Below are positions 1 through 10,789 of a stretch of 64,000 bases of DNA, in pieces. The notes below the pieces were generated by a model that was not told where the DNA came from, searched no databases, and was given only the letters and a program-made list of their open reading frames with translations. Location of the stretch: positions 100,855,536-100,919,535 of the forward strand of contig OZ020267.1 of assembly GCA_963971225.1 (NCBI GenBank), written 5' to 3'. Position numbers and translations under genes: made by a program. The first letter of the stretch is position 1, and each line of letters opens with the position of its first letter. Origin of the DNA: Melieria omissa. Lineage: Eukaryota > Arthropoda > Insecta > Diptera > Ulidiidae.

Positions 1-1144
1 TGCCCATCATCAATGCACTGCGTCGTGTCTCCGGGTCATGAAGACCTTCAATAAACGCCTCAATCTTCATCCTCTCGAGATAATCAGCGCCGAATTCCGG
101 GTAGCACAACTGTACGAGCCGCTCAATGTCTGCTGCATACGTCTGCAGCGCCTCGTCTGCTCTTTGCCAGCGGTTCTTCAGCTCGCAATAATACAGCATT
201 TTGTTGTGCTCGTCACTGTATCTGGCTGCCAGCGCCCTTATGACGGTCTCGTAATCACCTCTCAAACCTTCCGGAACTGTTTTTATTACCTCAGCCGCCG
301 GACCTCTTAGAGCCAGTATCAGTCTCCGACCTTTCCTAACATCGGTCCACTGACTCTCCAAAGCAGCCATATCGAATTGTAGTTTGAATGTGTCGAACGA
401 CGTAGTACCATCATAAGTAGGCACTGCTATGGCAAAACTTTCCTCAACCGACTGCACTCTTGCTCGCAGCTGTACCTCTCTAAGCCGCTCCTCGATTTTT
501 CTGTTTACCGAATCCTCCAGACTGTCAACTCGTTTGTTCAAGGAATCATCCAAATCGTCAACTCGTCTGTTCAGAGAATCATCCAGGCCGTCGACTCGTT
601 TATCTAAGTGTTCCACTTGCGCTCCCAGGTGCTCCACCTTCACATCAAGCTTGTTTGAGATTTCTTCCACTTTCTGCTCCAAACGCGCAGAATTTTCCTG
701 AAGCTTGGTTTCCATTCGCTCTGCTACTTCTCGGTTCGTAGTTTCGATTTTTGCGGAAATTTCTTGATTCGTAGTTTCCAGTTTCGTTGCCATTTGCGTC
801 GACATTTCGCGATTTTCACGACTGACATTCTCAATTTTCGCAGAAGTTTCCTGAAACATGCCTCTCATTGCAATCATAAGCTGGCTCATGTCCATTGCTT
901 GTGGTGGCGCAGCCGCTGCAGCCGTACTTTGCATCGACGCAGCACCCGCAGGCGATTCCTCCACTTTGGCCAACGCCTCTTGTTCCTGCGTTCCGAACTC
1001 GTGTGCAGCCCAATCGATGCCTCGTGACTCACACGCCTCTCGCAAGCGCAGCTGCAACTCCACCTTACCGCCAGCCGTCGGCAAATTCCAGGCAGCCAGC
1101 TCCTTCTTCAGCTGGTCAACCTTCAGCAGCTCCAGTTTAACCAT
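1..1144 (-). CDS. LTR retrotransposon gag, N-terminal 381 codons, runs off the window
   Basis: Reading the complement from the ATG at 1144, the frame stays open to the window edge with no stop. The protein begins MVKLELLKVDQLKKELAAWN, and residues about 5-36 (LKVDQLKKEL..LP..GGKVELQLRLREA) have the form of a SAP helix-loop-helix DNA-binding motif. Next come an Ala-rich linker, a long coiled coil at about 95-210 with heptad-like repeats (VDxLDDSLNxR repeated three times), and a capsid-like region at about 220-381 (VPTYDGTTSFDTFKLQF, WxxxxKGRRLILALRGPA, Y..ELKNRWQRADEALQTYAADIERLV). The capsid part matches Ty3/Gypsy-type insect gag proteins. The LTR and tRNA primer site lie directly upstream, so this is the 5' end of an element transcribed leftward; pol would lie outside the window. 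The frame is intact here, so the copy may be young. Family assignment rests on motif recognition only. Confidence 0.85.
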   Translation of the reverse strand, partial: MVKLELLKVDQLKKELAAWNLPTAGGKVELQLRLREACESRGIDWAAHEFGTQEQEALAKVEESPAGAASMQSTAAAAAPPQAMDMSQLMIAMRGMFQETSAKIENVSRENREMSTQMATKLETTNQEISAKIETTNREVAERMETKLQENSARLEQKVEEISNKLDVKVEHLGAQVEHLDKRVDGLDDSLNRRVDDLDDSLNKRVDSLEDSVNRKIEERLREVQLRARVQSVEESFAIAVPTYDGTTSFDTFKLQFDMAALESQWTDVRKGRRLILALRGPAAEVIKTVPEGLRGDYETVIRALAARYSDEHNKMLYYCELKNRWQRADEALQTYAADIERLVQLCYPEFGADYLERMKIEAFIEGLHDPETRRSALMMG

Positions 1145-1190
1145 GTCTGCGTTTTTATAATTTTATTTTTTTTTATCTTCAGTAACACAA

Positions 1191-1209
1191 TCCCACTTCT
1201 GACACCAAA
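1191..1209 (-). promoter_or_regulatory. tRNA-Leu primer binding site of the LTR element
   Basis: Next to the LTR the complement reads TGGTGTCAGAAGTGGGATT. This is complementary to the 3' end of insect tRNA-Leu (..CCCACTTCTGACA plus CCA). It lies immediately inside the LTR end TGTTACG.. and about 47 bp before the gag start, as expected for a minus-strand primer site. Confidence 0.8.
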
Positions 1210-1700
1210 TGTTACGAAAATTACTTCACAGGTTCGTTTGGATTGGTTTTGAAAATAAAACAACTTCAGTTATCCAGCGCAACGTAGTCAAAACTAACAA
1301 TCGCTTTATTTACAAATTTGCACTGTTCTACTTTACACTACTACTATTGCATGTTTCCCCATTGCTTGCTTAACACAGACTCGACCCCTTGCGCTGCCAC
1401 TGCTGCTTTTATACCACTTTTCTTATCGCGCCGAAGTTTCTTGCAACTTCTAATTGGAAAGCGCTCGACCATTCTCGCACAGCCTATTTCTTCGAGAACC
1501 ATCCTTGCCATATCGGACTATAGCAAGCGAATTTATAACAGTTTTGCTGTACTTCACAGTGCATGCCTAAAAGTATGCTTGGAAAACATTCGTACGGAGA
1601 AAAGCATTCTGGCAGAGAATTTATCATCGTATCAATATATAGACGTATCGACCGATCGAATCTCGAATATACTTAGTTGAATTTCAAACCTACTCGAATA
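1210..1700 (-). repeat. 5' LTR of the minus-strand retrotransposon (outer boundary approximate)
   Basis: The inner boundary is clear: TGTTACGAAAATT on the plus strand at 1210, abutting the primer site. Read on the complement it holds a TATA-like GGTATAAAAGC near 1407-1419 and an AATAAA near 1305. About 490 bp aligns with the second copy at 54533, including the segments around CCCCATTGCTTGC and GCATGCCTAAAAGTATGCTT. No clean TG..CA outer end or target duplication could be placed because the two copies diverge there and the partner LTR is outside the window. Confidence 0.75.
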
Positions 1701-2040
1701 ATTTAGTCTTTAAGTTGATATTAGTTGGAATTACTTAGAATTTTCTGGAGTTTTTTGACACAGTTTTGAGTTTTTGGGTTGTTTAATGATTACTTAACAG
1801 TAGAAAGACCGCAAGTTTTACATACCTTCAAAGACTACATAAGTATTATAAGCGCTGATATTTCCAAAAGTACACATCGGATTTGGTTAATTGTAATTGT
1901 AGAACCCTAATTGTAGAACTTATTGTAGAACCTGATAAAAAAATAAAAATCATCATAGCAAAGGTGATAAAAATACTAAAGAAAATGCAGATGATTAAAA
2001 ATTCAAAACTGTCCAAATGAACGCAACGGCTTTTCTAGTG
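1701..2040. other. AT-rich intergenic, nothing recognised
   Basis: Very AT-rich sequence with no open frame, splice signal or recognisable repeat apart from AATAAA-like motifs. It lies between the LTR and the decayed tandem array. Confidence 0.5.
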
Positions 2041-4270
2041 TTAACAATTTCAAGTAATAAAAAATTTCAAATAAAGGCAAAAAATTGATTATATAAAACG
2101 ACTCAAAGTTAAAAAAAAAAAATTAGTTAAAAAAGTTAAAATGGAACGAAATGCTGACAAATGATCACATGATGGTCACAAATATTAAGTCACATGTTCA
2201 ACAAAAAATTATAATTTTTTTTTTATTTTTTAATAAAACGGGAATATATTTTTTTCATTTGAAATTTTTTTCATAAAGTATCTAACTTGGTTTAATTAAA
2301 TTGTATATTTCAAAGTATATAATTTAAGCAATGAGGGAAGTTTACAAAAATATATCTTTTTTTTATTGTTTTTTTTTTAAGTTGTTGTTGAGCTGAATTA
2401 ATAAAACTGCTGCAATAAGAAAACACTAAATATATATGTTTTTAAGAATTTTAATTCCTAAGTTTATAATCACAAAAATTAAAAAAAAAATTGGAAATTT
2501 TTTTTTAAATTTAACGTTTTCAAGAAAGGAAGGCAAAAATAGAGCGACTCAAAGTTAACAAAAGTTAAAATGGAACGCAATGCAGATAAAAAATATTCAG
2601 CCATAAGTTCGACAAAAAATTTATTTTTATTTTTTAATTGATTAGAAAACGAAAATCTGCAACAAATAAATTTTTTTATTTTAAATTTTTTTTCACAAAA
2701 TTTCTAATTTGGTTTAATTACATTTTATACTTCAAAGAATATAATTTATGCAATGAGGGAAGTTTACAAAAACGATCTCTTTTTTTATTGCTTTTTATAA
2801 ATAAAATAAAAATGCTACAATAAAAAAAAAATAAATATATATATTTTTTAAGAATTTTAATTCCTAAGTTTATAATGACAAATATCAAAAAATTAAGTTG
2901 ACATTTTTTTAAATTTAACGTTTTCAAGAAGTGCCTTCATTTCTTAAAAAAATAGAGCGACTCAAACTTAACAAAAGTTAAAATGGAATGTAATGCAGTT
3001 CAAAAATATTCAGCCATAAGTTCGACAGTAATTTTTTTTTAATTTTTAATTGATTAGAAAACGAAAATCTGCAACAAATAAATTTTTGTAATTTTTAATT
3101 TTTTTTCACAAAATATCTAATTTGGTTTACTTAAATGTTATGCTTCAAAGTGTAAGGGAGAGGGCTGGGTTGTGAACCAGGCTGGGGTGTGAACCATTGC
3201 CGTTTTTTCTTTCCCTAATTGACATATCGCCAATCTTTCAACTGTCAATTTTGCCTTATGATATGACTCTGCTTTTGTGGTTACACCGAAGTACAAACAC
3301 GTATTGCTTGTGACAGCAATCGAGTTTGAAAGACATCGTGTTTGAAAATCGACTGCGAAAACTTGTTGGCTTTTTTTTAAAGTGCTATCTTAGTGACTGA
3401 GCTTATTGCAAAAAGTCTGTGTAATACATGTTTATTTAGTGTTTTGATTCTTTTTTACGATGCAATATTTGTTTATGTCGAATTATGATTGGAAGTGTCG
3501 TTTATTTTAAAGTTTTCAAAATGGCATCGTGGTTGGGCTGTGAACCACTGAGGTGGCTGGGTTATGAACCACCTGTTTTTCGTACTACATTTGTTCTAAC
3601 ACTGTCAAATATGGACGGATATATTAAAATAAAGTCATTTTATATAATTTAACTCGATTTCGTTGTGTTCACTTGAAGTGAGCCAATACGAGAACACGTT
3701 CGTATTTCACATGCAAACATTCCGACACAGATTAGGATGAAAATTTAAAAATTGAGCAGTTTCATTCATTGCGATTTTTTGGCCTAAGAGGCGTCATTAT
3801 AACTTTTTTTCACCTCTTGAGGCTTCCTGATTAAATAAATTCTCAATGTACTTAAAAATTATGGGTGTTTTCTTCGTATTTTCTGACTTTAATAGGGATT
3901 TTCCAGATGGTTCACAACCCAGCCACTTTTTTGAAAAAGCGAAAAATCACGTTCTTAGAAAATTGGACGTAGAGAGTTAAATTTCAATCAAAACGGTAAT
4001 CTGTCTTCATAACAAAGTTGCGTTATATATTCACCTTTCCAACGGTATCTTCGATTTTTCGATATCTTTATTCTGAGAAAAGTTAGAGCCGAAAAACAAA
4101 ACCCGGTTCACACCCCAGCCCTCTCCCTTACAATTTATGCAATGAAGAAAGTTCCCAAAAACGATCCATTTTTTTTGTTTGTTTTTTTGTGATAAATGGT
4201 TCGTAAGCTGAATGAAAAAAAAAGGCTGCAATGAAAAAAAAAAATTCATAATGACCAACTAAAACAAAAT
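2040..4270. repeat. Decayed tandem array of ~410-450 bp units, interrupted by a MITE
   Basis: The phrase GCGACTCAAAGTTAACAAAAG with AAAATGGAACG recurs near 2097, 2544 and 2955. A second phrase (TTGGTTTAATTA, then GCAATGAGGGAAGTTTAC) recurs near 2290, 2709 and 3122. The third unit is split by an insertion at 3155-4128 and resumes at 4131 (CAATTTATGCAATGAAGAAAG). Units are AT-rich, diverged and non-coding. Confidence 0.75.
3155..4128. mobile_element. 974-bp TA-flanked MITE with inverted ends AGGGAGAGGGCTGGG
   Basis: The left end AGGGAGAGGGCTGGGTTGTG and the right end, read on the complement AGGGAGAGGGCTGGGGTGTG, match except at one base. Both sit next to TA, and removing the insert with one TA restores the tandem-array unit found at 2730. 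The core GGCTGGGTTGTGAACCA recurs at both ends and inside (about 3165, 3181, 3533, 3556, and inverted at about 3909 and 4104). There is no transposase frame, so it is non-autonomous. TA duplication suggests the Tc1/mariner group, but the terminus is not one I recognise. Confidence 0.85.
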
Positions 4271-4539
4271 TGCTTAAATTTTGCAAATTTTTTACAATTT
4301 TGGCAGGAACTTTTAGCTTTTTTGAGGATTCAGAAGAAAGTCATTTCAAGTATCTGGCAATACTGAACTGAACTATATCTTCTAAGGCAAAGGTGGGCGT
4401 TAAAGTTCTTAGATTGTCTGAGATAACGCCAAGAACTGTTCTTTAGAGTTTTCGAAGGTGTTGTAGTGTCGTTGCTTTTGTTCAGATTATTTCACCATCC
4501 CAGACACCCATTGGTTAAGAGGGGCCTCTGACCTCAGTT

Positions 4540-4706
4540 CAGTCAACATCAAAGACTTGTCAGAGTTCATTCACAATTAAAATTTGCTTCAATAGGTTCC
4601 TCAATTTGCAGTAAGACAGATCCTCTCCTTGTGGTATCACATTGGGCCCATTTAATGGCTTAAATCCCATGACCAGACAGCCACCTTAACCTAACCTAAC
4701 CTAGAA
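4540..4706 (+). mobile_element. Probable LINE 3' end with (AACCT)n tail
   Basis: At 4632 TGTGGTATCACATTGGGCCC leads into CAGCCACCTTAACCTAACC and then AACCTAACCTAACCTAG. The same tail ends the SINE at 45951 and the fragment at 60962. Upstream (about 4540-4590) a broken frame reads LSSVNIKDLSEFIH, similar in form to the C-terminal tail of RNase H-bearing LINEs. This is probably the 3' scrap of such a LINE, but a SINE tail fragment is possible. Confidence 0.4.
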
Positions 4707-6645
4707 TGGGCCAAACCGAGACCACCTGGAGCCGCACTTAATGATTTAATTGCATTAAAATGCAAACTAAACTTAAAGCTTTCCATTTTTTATAGTTTAT
4801 ATCTTGTGTTTTAAATCTTATATGTTATTTTATGCCTTTTTATATATTAATTTTGCTCAATTTTGCTTCAGTTAATTTTATACTAATTTCGTTTTAATTT
4901 TTACTTTCACCCTTTACCCTAATTTAGGTATTTAACCTCATAATACATAATTCCCAGTATGCAGCGATTATTTAAAATGTTCTTGACACTTTGCTATTAC
5001 ATAAAAAATTAGTAAAAAAATTAGACAGGAAAAATCAAAACAAGAAAAGTGTCACCGTATTAACCGCATTTTAATTAATTTAAAAAACAAAAATGAGCCT
5101 AAAAATACACAAAGCACATTAAGGACAACGCAGCACAAGGTTTCATTTTAATTGCTCGATGCGCATAAAAAGGCGATTAAGCAGACAGACAAAAGGACAC
5201 CTTGACGCTGAGGCCAAGCTGACTGAATTAAATATTATAATAAAAAACTGCTGGCGCCTAAAGCGCGTCAAGGTACAAAAAACAAAGGTCAACAACAAAA
5301 AATGGGCATTTTGCTGTTAACAAAAAAAAAAACTGTATTGCAGGCTTGGGACAAGACGAAGCGCGTAAAATGTGTCATTACAATAAACACGAGTGGGTTG
5401 TGAAAATAAATGTTTTTCATTTATTTTTTGTTATATGAAACCATTCTTTCTAGCATCCACAGCCAGCTGCCTTCACGCGATGACACAAAACAAACAAAAA
5501 ATAAAAGGTTTCATTCAATCAGCGCCACTTTTTCGACAACACTACAAGTGGCCACGCAAATTCACCAGACATTTCTATTTTGTATACTTTTTATACCTTT
5601 TTCTTGTACTTGTCCCTATTCTGTTTTTTGTTTTTCATTTCACTTCAATTGTGTTTAAATTTTGTTCTCAACCAGAGATTTTGGCCTCAAGCTGAAAACA
5701 AAACACTGTTTTCCAAGCGCCATTTTGTTAATGTTGCCACTTGTTTTAATTTTTAATTTGGAACTTTCAGCAGCACAGATGTTGTTGCATTTCTTGCATT
5801 AATACTTTTTAAATTTAATGGTCGTGCGTTGACTTTTGTGGCCGCTTCTTCGAGCTGCTATTTACACCGACTTGCCAACTCAATTTACATTTCTGATTCC
5901 TTGCCAATCTCTCTGACCGGATGTTGCAGTTTATTCAACTTGTTTTATTGTTGTTATCGTTGTTGTTGGTTTGCCATTGAGCATTGAGCAAATGTTTTTC
6001 TGATTCGTTGGGGCGCGTTAAATTTCGGCGCTTCATTAGTTTATTTCGTCACTTGTAGGCGTCGCGTCGCGTCAATTCTGAACAGAGTCGCTCTGCGTGT
6101 GCGCACGAGGTGTGAAGATTTAATCGAAATTTGATTTATTCTGCTTATCATTAAAACAACATTTGGCATTTGTTCCCTTGAACTGTTCATTGGTCTTTTA
6201 ATCTAAGCAGCTGTGAATATTTGAACAGCGATTAAAAGGAAATGAACATTTAAATTTGCATTAGAATCGATTGCATGACTGAATGCCATACTAACTATAC
6301 TCATAAGCATAATCGTGATTTCGTTAACCTCAAATTATATAATTTGCCGATTGTTTCCCGTTTCGGGGCTTTTTATTGCATAATCATCGAAGCAGTTTAA
6401 GCTTCTAAGCTAAACAGTCTTCTAGCTGCGTGTTGTGCAACTCAAATCGAAGACAAAAAAGAGACAACAACAACCTGAAAAACAAATTTTTTAAAGTTTC
6501 CTGCATAAAAATACGAGGACATACATATTTTCTAATAAAATTTTTTTCACTCACTTTTTACACTTTTTCTTTTGTGTATCATATGAATTGTTGAAATGTA
6601 TCTCAGCTCACCTTAGAACTGCATTCGTAATTTAAGTTCAACTTA
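4707..6645. other. Intergenic, AT-rich, nothing convincingly functional
   Basis: Contains poly-A/T runs, (TTG)n-rich stretches near 5940-5980 and a somewhat GC-richer patch near 6045-6115. The 100-codon frame at 5393-5695 is Phe-rich, has no recognisable domain and overlaps another frame of similar length, so I do not call it a gene. Confidence 0.5.
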
Positions 6646-6649
6646 AGGA

Positions 6650-6783
6650 TCTTCGCTGGCTTTGATAGTCCAGCGAGTGGCACGCTGGCCTCTCACACCA
6701 GAGACCCTAGGTTCGATTCCTAACTCGGATTGCTGAAACACCCGCCTACTTCTTTCGCTATACACATGAAGCAGATGAGATGT
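6650..6783 (+). mobile_element. tRNA-derived SINE, 5' head only
   Basis: The tRNA-like head is recognisable: GATAGTCCAGCGAGTGGCA (A box), GCTGGCCTCTCACACCAG, and GGTTCGATTCC (exact B box) at about 6710. It continues through CTTCTTTCGCTATACACATG and stops where the LINE fragment begins. The SINE 3' half is missing. It sits at the edge of LINE sequence of opposite orientation. Confidence 0.8.
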
Positions 6784-7110
6784 TTTTTCATCTTTTATAC
6801 AGAATCTGCATAGTTCGCTATCTGTGATTCCCAGTAGCAGAGAATACCCGCTCAGGATCCTTGTCACGAACTTTAGCTCCATTCTGCATAAGCTCTATTC
6901 TGCTTAAGTCCAAAAGGTCCTAGATTTACCTACCGAATAGGCTGGAGAGACTAGCTACGAACACCGAACAGTCCAACGTGTTGGACCATTTAAGACATAA
7001 TGTATGTAATCAGTCTTGCTGACACCTATGATCGGTTCAGGTCCATAGGGCCTTCTTGTGGCCCCTTCTTTGCCAATTTGTCCGCCTCCTCGTTATCATC
7101 GTGTGTCCAA
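6784..7110 (-). pseudogene. LINE fragment: end of RNase H domain and C-terminal zinc knuckle
   Basis: On the complement the RNase H end reads HDDNEEADKLAKKG (form of the family motif GHxxxxGNExADxLAK). After decayed sequence with TRWTVRCS, the C-terminal part reads LLLGITDSELCRFCIKDEKT followed by SHLLH, which fits the C-x2-C..H zinc knuckle that follows RNase H in I/R1/LOA-type LINEs. Stops and frameshifts show it is dead. Upstream sequence of the LINE has been replaced by, or expanded into, the (TCCAA)n tract. Confidence 0.7.
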
Positions 7111-7628
7111 TCCAATTCAATCCAATCCAATCCAATCCAATCCAATCCAATCCAATCCAATCCAATCCAATCCAATCCAATCCAATCCAATCCAATCCAA
7201 TCCAATCCAATCCAATCCAATCCAATCCAATCCAATCCAATCCAATCCAATCCAATCCAATCCAATCCAATCCAATCCAATCCAATCCAATCCAATCCAA
7301 TCCAATCCAATCGAATCCAATCCAATCCAATCCAATCGAATCCAATCCAATCCAATCGAATCCAATCCAATCCAATCCAATCCAATCGAATCCAATCCAA
7401 TCGAATCCAATCGAATCCAATCCAATCGAATCCAATCCAGTCCAATCAATCCAATCCAATCCAATCCAATCCAATCCAATCCAATCCAATCCAATCCAAT
7501 CCAATCCAATCCAATCCAATCCAATCCAATCCAATCCAATCCAATCCAATCCAATCCAATCCAATCCAATCCAATCCAATCCAATCCAATCCAATCCAAT
7601 ATAATCCAATCCAATCCAATCCAATCTA
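7104..7628. repeat. (TCCAA)n pentanucleotide tract, about 520 bp
   Basis: About 104 copies of TCCAA (TTGGA on the complement), with scattered TCGAA variants mainly at 7310-7435 and one phase slip near 7447. The 5-bp unit has no stop in any frame on either strand, so the long frames of NPIQS-type and GLDWI-type repeats here are artefacts. Confidence 0.97.
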
Positions 7629-10498
7629 ATTTACCCATTTAACCTTGAATTAAATTTGTGACTTTGAAACATTATCCTATCTCCAACATTGAGTATCTTA
7701 AACACAAAAAATACACCAATATTTCTTATGGCTTTCAAATCAATAATCATTTCCCGCCTCAATTTATTTCATAAAGTGACCATATCTCTTCTCAAATTTG
7801 CCATCGGTTAACAATAATTGGAGACTTTCTTCTTCATATCAATAATTGCCCTCACTTCCATTCCTAATTTTTCCTTGCACATTTGTACTTTCTCGTCATA
7901 GCTAAGTAAATATGTGACAAGGCCGCCACATGGCATAATTGCATAGTATAAGACAAATTTATCAACAGCTACACACAAAATTGCCGACAATTTCAATTGA
8001 GAGAAAAAATGAAATGAAAATTGCAAATGTTAAGAAGAAAACAAAATAAGAAAAATATGGAAATTAGCAGCAACAAAAAAGTTAGAAAAGCAGACAAATT
8101 GCAGTCAGAACCACAGCCCAAGCAACAACAAAAACATATGGTAGACAACTGAATATACCACAACTAGCAGAGATCTCTGTGAGGAAGCGTGAATGAGATG
8201 GAAAGACTCCATAGGAAGTAAGAGATGCCTTTAAATTGACCGCAAATTAATTTAAAGACATACAATAAAAACAAAACACCGAAGAAAAGGTGACCACACA
8301 CAGCTCGAGTTGAGCATAGTTCGAGTCAGTCAGAGTGATAAATTAGAGGAAGAGAGGGGCAGAGGGAGAGATGGTGAGAGATATTAATTAACCACTGGCA
8401 CTAGCTGGATGCGCAGTTAAATAAATTTACTATTCTCACTTTAAGTTCTTAAATTGATATAAATTTCCAATGCCGAAACTGAATTAGAACTCACTGTTCT
8501 ATGCACAAATTTAAATGATAAAAAAAAAAAAAAAATTGCTTTACTGATATTAGTGTCATACGTTATGTGCCCCCAACTCCTTTCATATATATCAATTTTC
8601 TATCTAAAAATAGTCTGCTCAGTAATTGAAGAATCACTAGAAAGACTAAACCAAACTTCCCCGCATTGCCTAAAAGCTTTCTCATCAATTAACCATTTGG
8701 GTTGGTTGGGCTACACTCCATAGACACCTAGACGCCGTGTGAGTTTATTGCCATCGAATTTAATTAGAATTGCTGTCCATTTTCGCACAGCAACGGAATT
8801 CCCTTTTGTATCTAACTTTGGTTAGCAATAACCGTCAAGAGGCCTGGCAGCCGGTTTCGCTGTTGAAATGGCAACACTTAAGTTTCGTTATTTGCACTTC
8901 ACTTACTATGGGAATTCTTAGTTGCATAGCTGGAATGCCAACATTTTATTTATAAAAAAAAACGCACACACACTTATAAGTGAGAAAGAATACAAAAGCA
9001 ACAACAAGAAAAGCGAAAAGAAATTAACTAACAAAACTGCCTGAGAAATAAAGTTTTCCCTTGCATATTTAAAATGTTGATGCGATTGTTGTTGTAATTA
9101 CAGTCAACATGTTATTGTTGTTGCTGTAATCGTTGCCAAGCTAAAGAACGAGAAAATATGTGAAAGACGCATATCAGAAGGAGGAAGCAAACCGGACACA
9201 ACGCGTTAAGCCAACTTGTGGCCAGCCAACTCACGACCAGCCGACGTACGATGACAACGTTGCAGGCGAAAGGCAGAGGAAATCGATAGCTTTGGCAATG
9301 TCAATCACATTCACTAACCATTGGTGCCAACAATTGAATGCAATGATAGTGTTGCAGCAACTAAAGTAACTTGTATTTGGTTTGGTTAGTGTGAGGTTAT
9401 GTAGAGATGAATTCGAAAGTTAATGTATTCGAAATTCGAGCAGATATTCGATTAAAGTTGGGTGAGAGTTGAATGAAATACGAGAGTTGAGTTAAATACG
9501 ACTTAGCCGATTCGACGAAAATGACCAAGAACGTATATAAAATATGATCACCGTTCTAGGATCAAAGTTGAATGGATCTTTAGCTTTTATTATTACACAT
9601 TGTTCAGAACTTCGATGGACACAGGCCCTTAGACGTTTTTGTCCATTGAATCCAGCTACTGTCTCCCCAAATATACAGCAATATGCACTAGCGACACCTG
9701 TAAGGGGAAGCGGATATTAGCGAAAATCAGCGCATCAAACCGATCTTAGCAAAGTCTCCACCCATCCTGATGTCACCTCCTTTACACAACAGATGGCGCT
9801 ATGAGTGGTAGCTTAGAATTTTGGAGGCGCCGTTCCTAAGCGGCGATAGATGGCAGCCCCGTCACTTAGGACTACCTATGGCAGGACCACCAACACAGGG
9901 CAATGTCTTGTGGAGGCCCTATGCTCCCGAGAGAAGTGAACATGGGGGAAAAATTGACTACCCCATTGACGAACAAGAACCGAAGTTCGCAATTACTTAA
10001 AGTCAAGTCCAACCTTTGAGTTATTCTATGGTCTTGAATAGGCAGCTCTTGACATCAAACTTTCCAGAGACTCTGGATCACTTTTAGCCTGTGCGTCGCA
10101 TTTGTAAAGCGTTGGATACTCGCTTGCTTGAGTTTCAGCAGCTCATCCTCTATATTCAATATATTTTCATCTTCAGCTGAAACCCAAATCGTAAGAAGTA
10201 TGATTAAATTGAATCGTCAGGGTTTTCTTAATATCCATTGATGTGGTAACGATACCAAACAGCTTGACGTAAAGATGACGGTACCAACATAATTGTGTCA
10301 ATAATGTTCCTGACGAATTTTAGTAAAGGTTTTAACTACTCATAGAGTATTAAAGAGAACTATGTGTCGGCTCTTCCCAGTTAATAAGACAAAGCTGGCA
10401 TAGCTTCACTTATTTCTGTCTTTGTAAGTAGAGAAGTACATAAAGAGCTCTAAGTAGAGAAGTAACACTACAGAGTCTCCAGGGAAAGCTAGTTGTCT
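7629..10498. other. Intergenic, no gene found; two CTCF-like words
   Basis: Includes a poly-A run at 8520, GA-rich sequence near 8345, and a GC-richer patch at 9600-9960. The patch carries ACAGATGGCGCTATG (9788-9802) and TAGATGGCAGC (about 9847-9857), which resemble the core of insect CTCF sites. The 69-codon frame at 9160 has no recognisable domain. No splice-flanked coding pattern was seen. Confidence 0.45.
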
Positions 10499-10632
10499 CG
10501 TAGTCACAACAAGATCGTCCAACTCTTATGTCTGAGTTGTAACAGACTCCCATTGTAGAAGATTCCGTAGTCACAACATGATCAATCAACTATTATATCT
10601 GAGTTGTTACAGACTCTCAATGCAGAAGATTC
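10499..10632. repeat. Two tandem copies of a 67-bp unit
   Basis: CGTAGTCACAACAAGATCG.. at 10499 and CGTAGTCACAACATGATCA.. at 10566 each run through TCTGAGTTGTWACAGACTC to GCAGAAGATTC-like ends. Copies are roughly 85% alike. Confidence 0.8.
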
Positions 10633-10789
10633 CATATTGTTGAAATCATCTAACTAAATAATCTGACCAAACACAACATAAGGCACTGGGCCCGATTTAT
10701 TAGGAAATAAGTGATTGGTTTCTCCACTAATACTCGAAGAATTCCATCTGTCTTCTAACTTTTCTCATGTCGATTCAATATGCCAAATA

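Noticed and set aside
6650..6735. tRNA-like sequences with perfect B boxes (also at 12640, 27500, 41500, 46005)
   Set aside because: Acceptor stems do not pair well and each is the head of a longer repeated SINE, so they are not tRNA genes.
7000..7642. Six long open frames with NPIQS or GLDWI repeats
   Set aside because: They are the translation of a stop-free 5-bp repeat in all six frames; a real LINE fragment only begins left of 7110.
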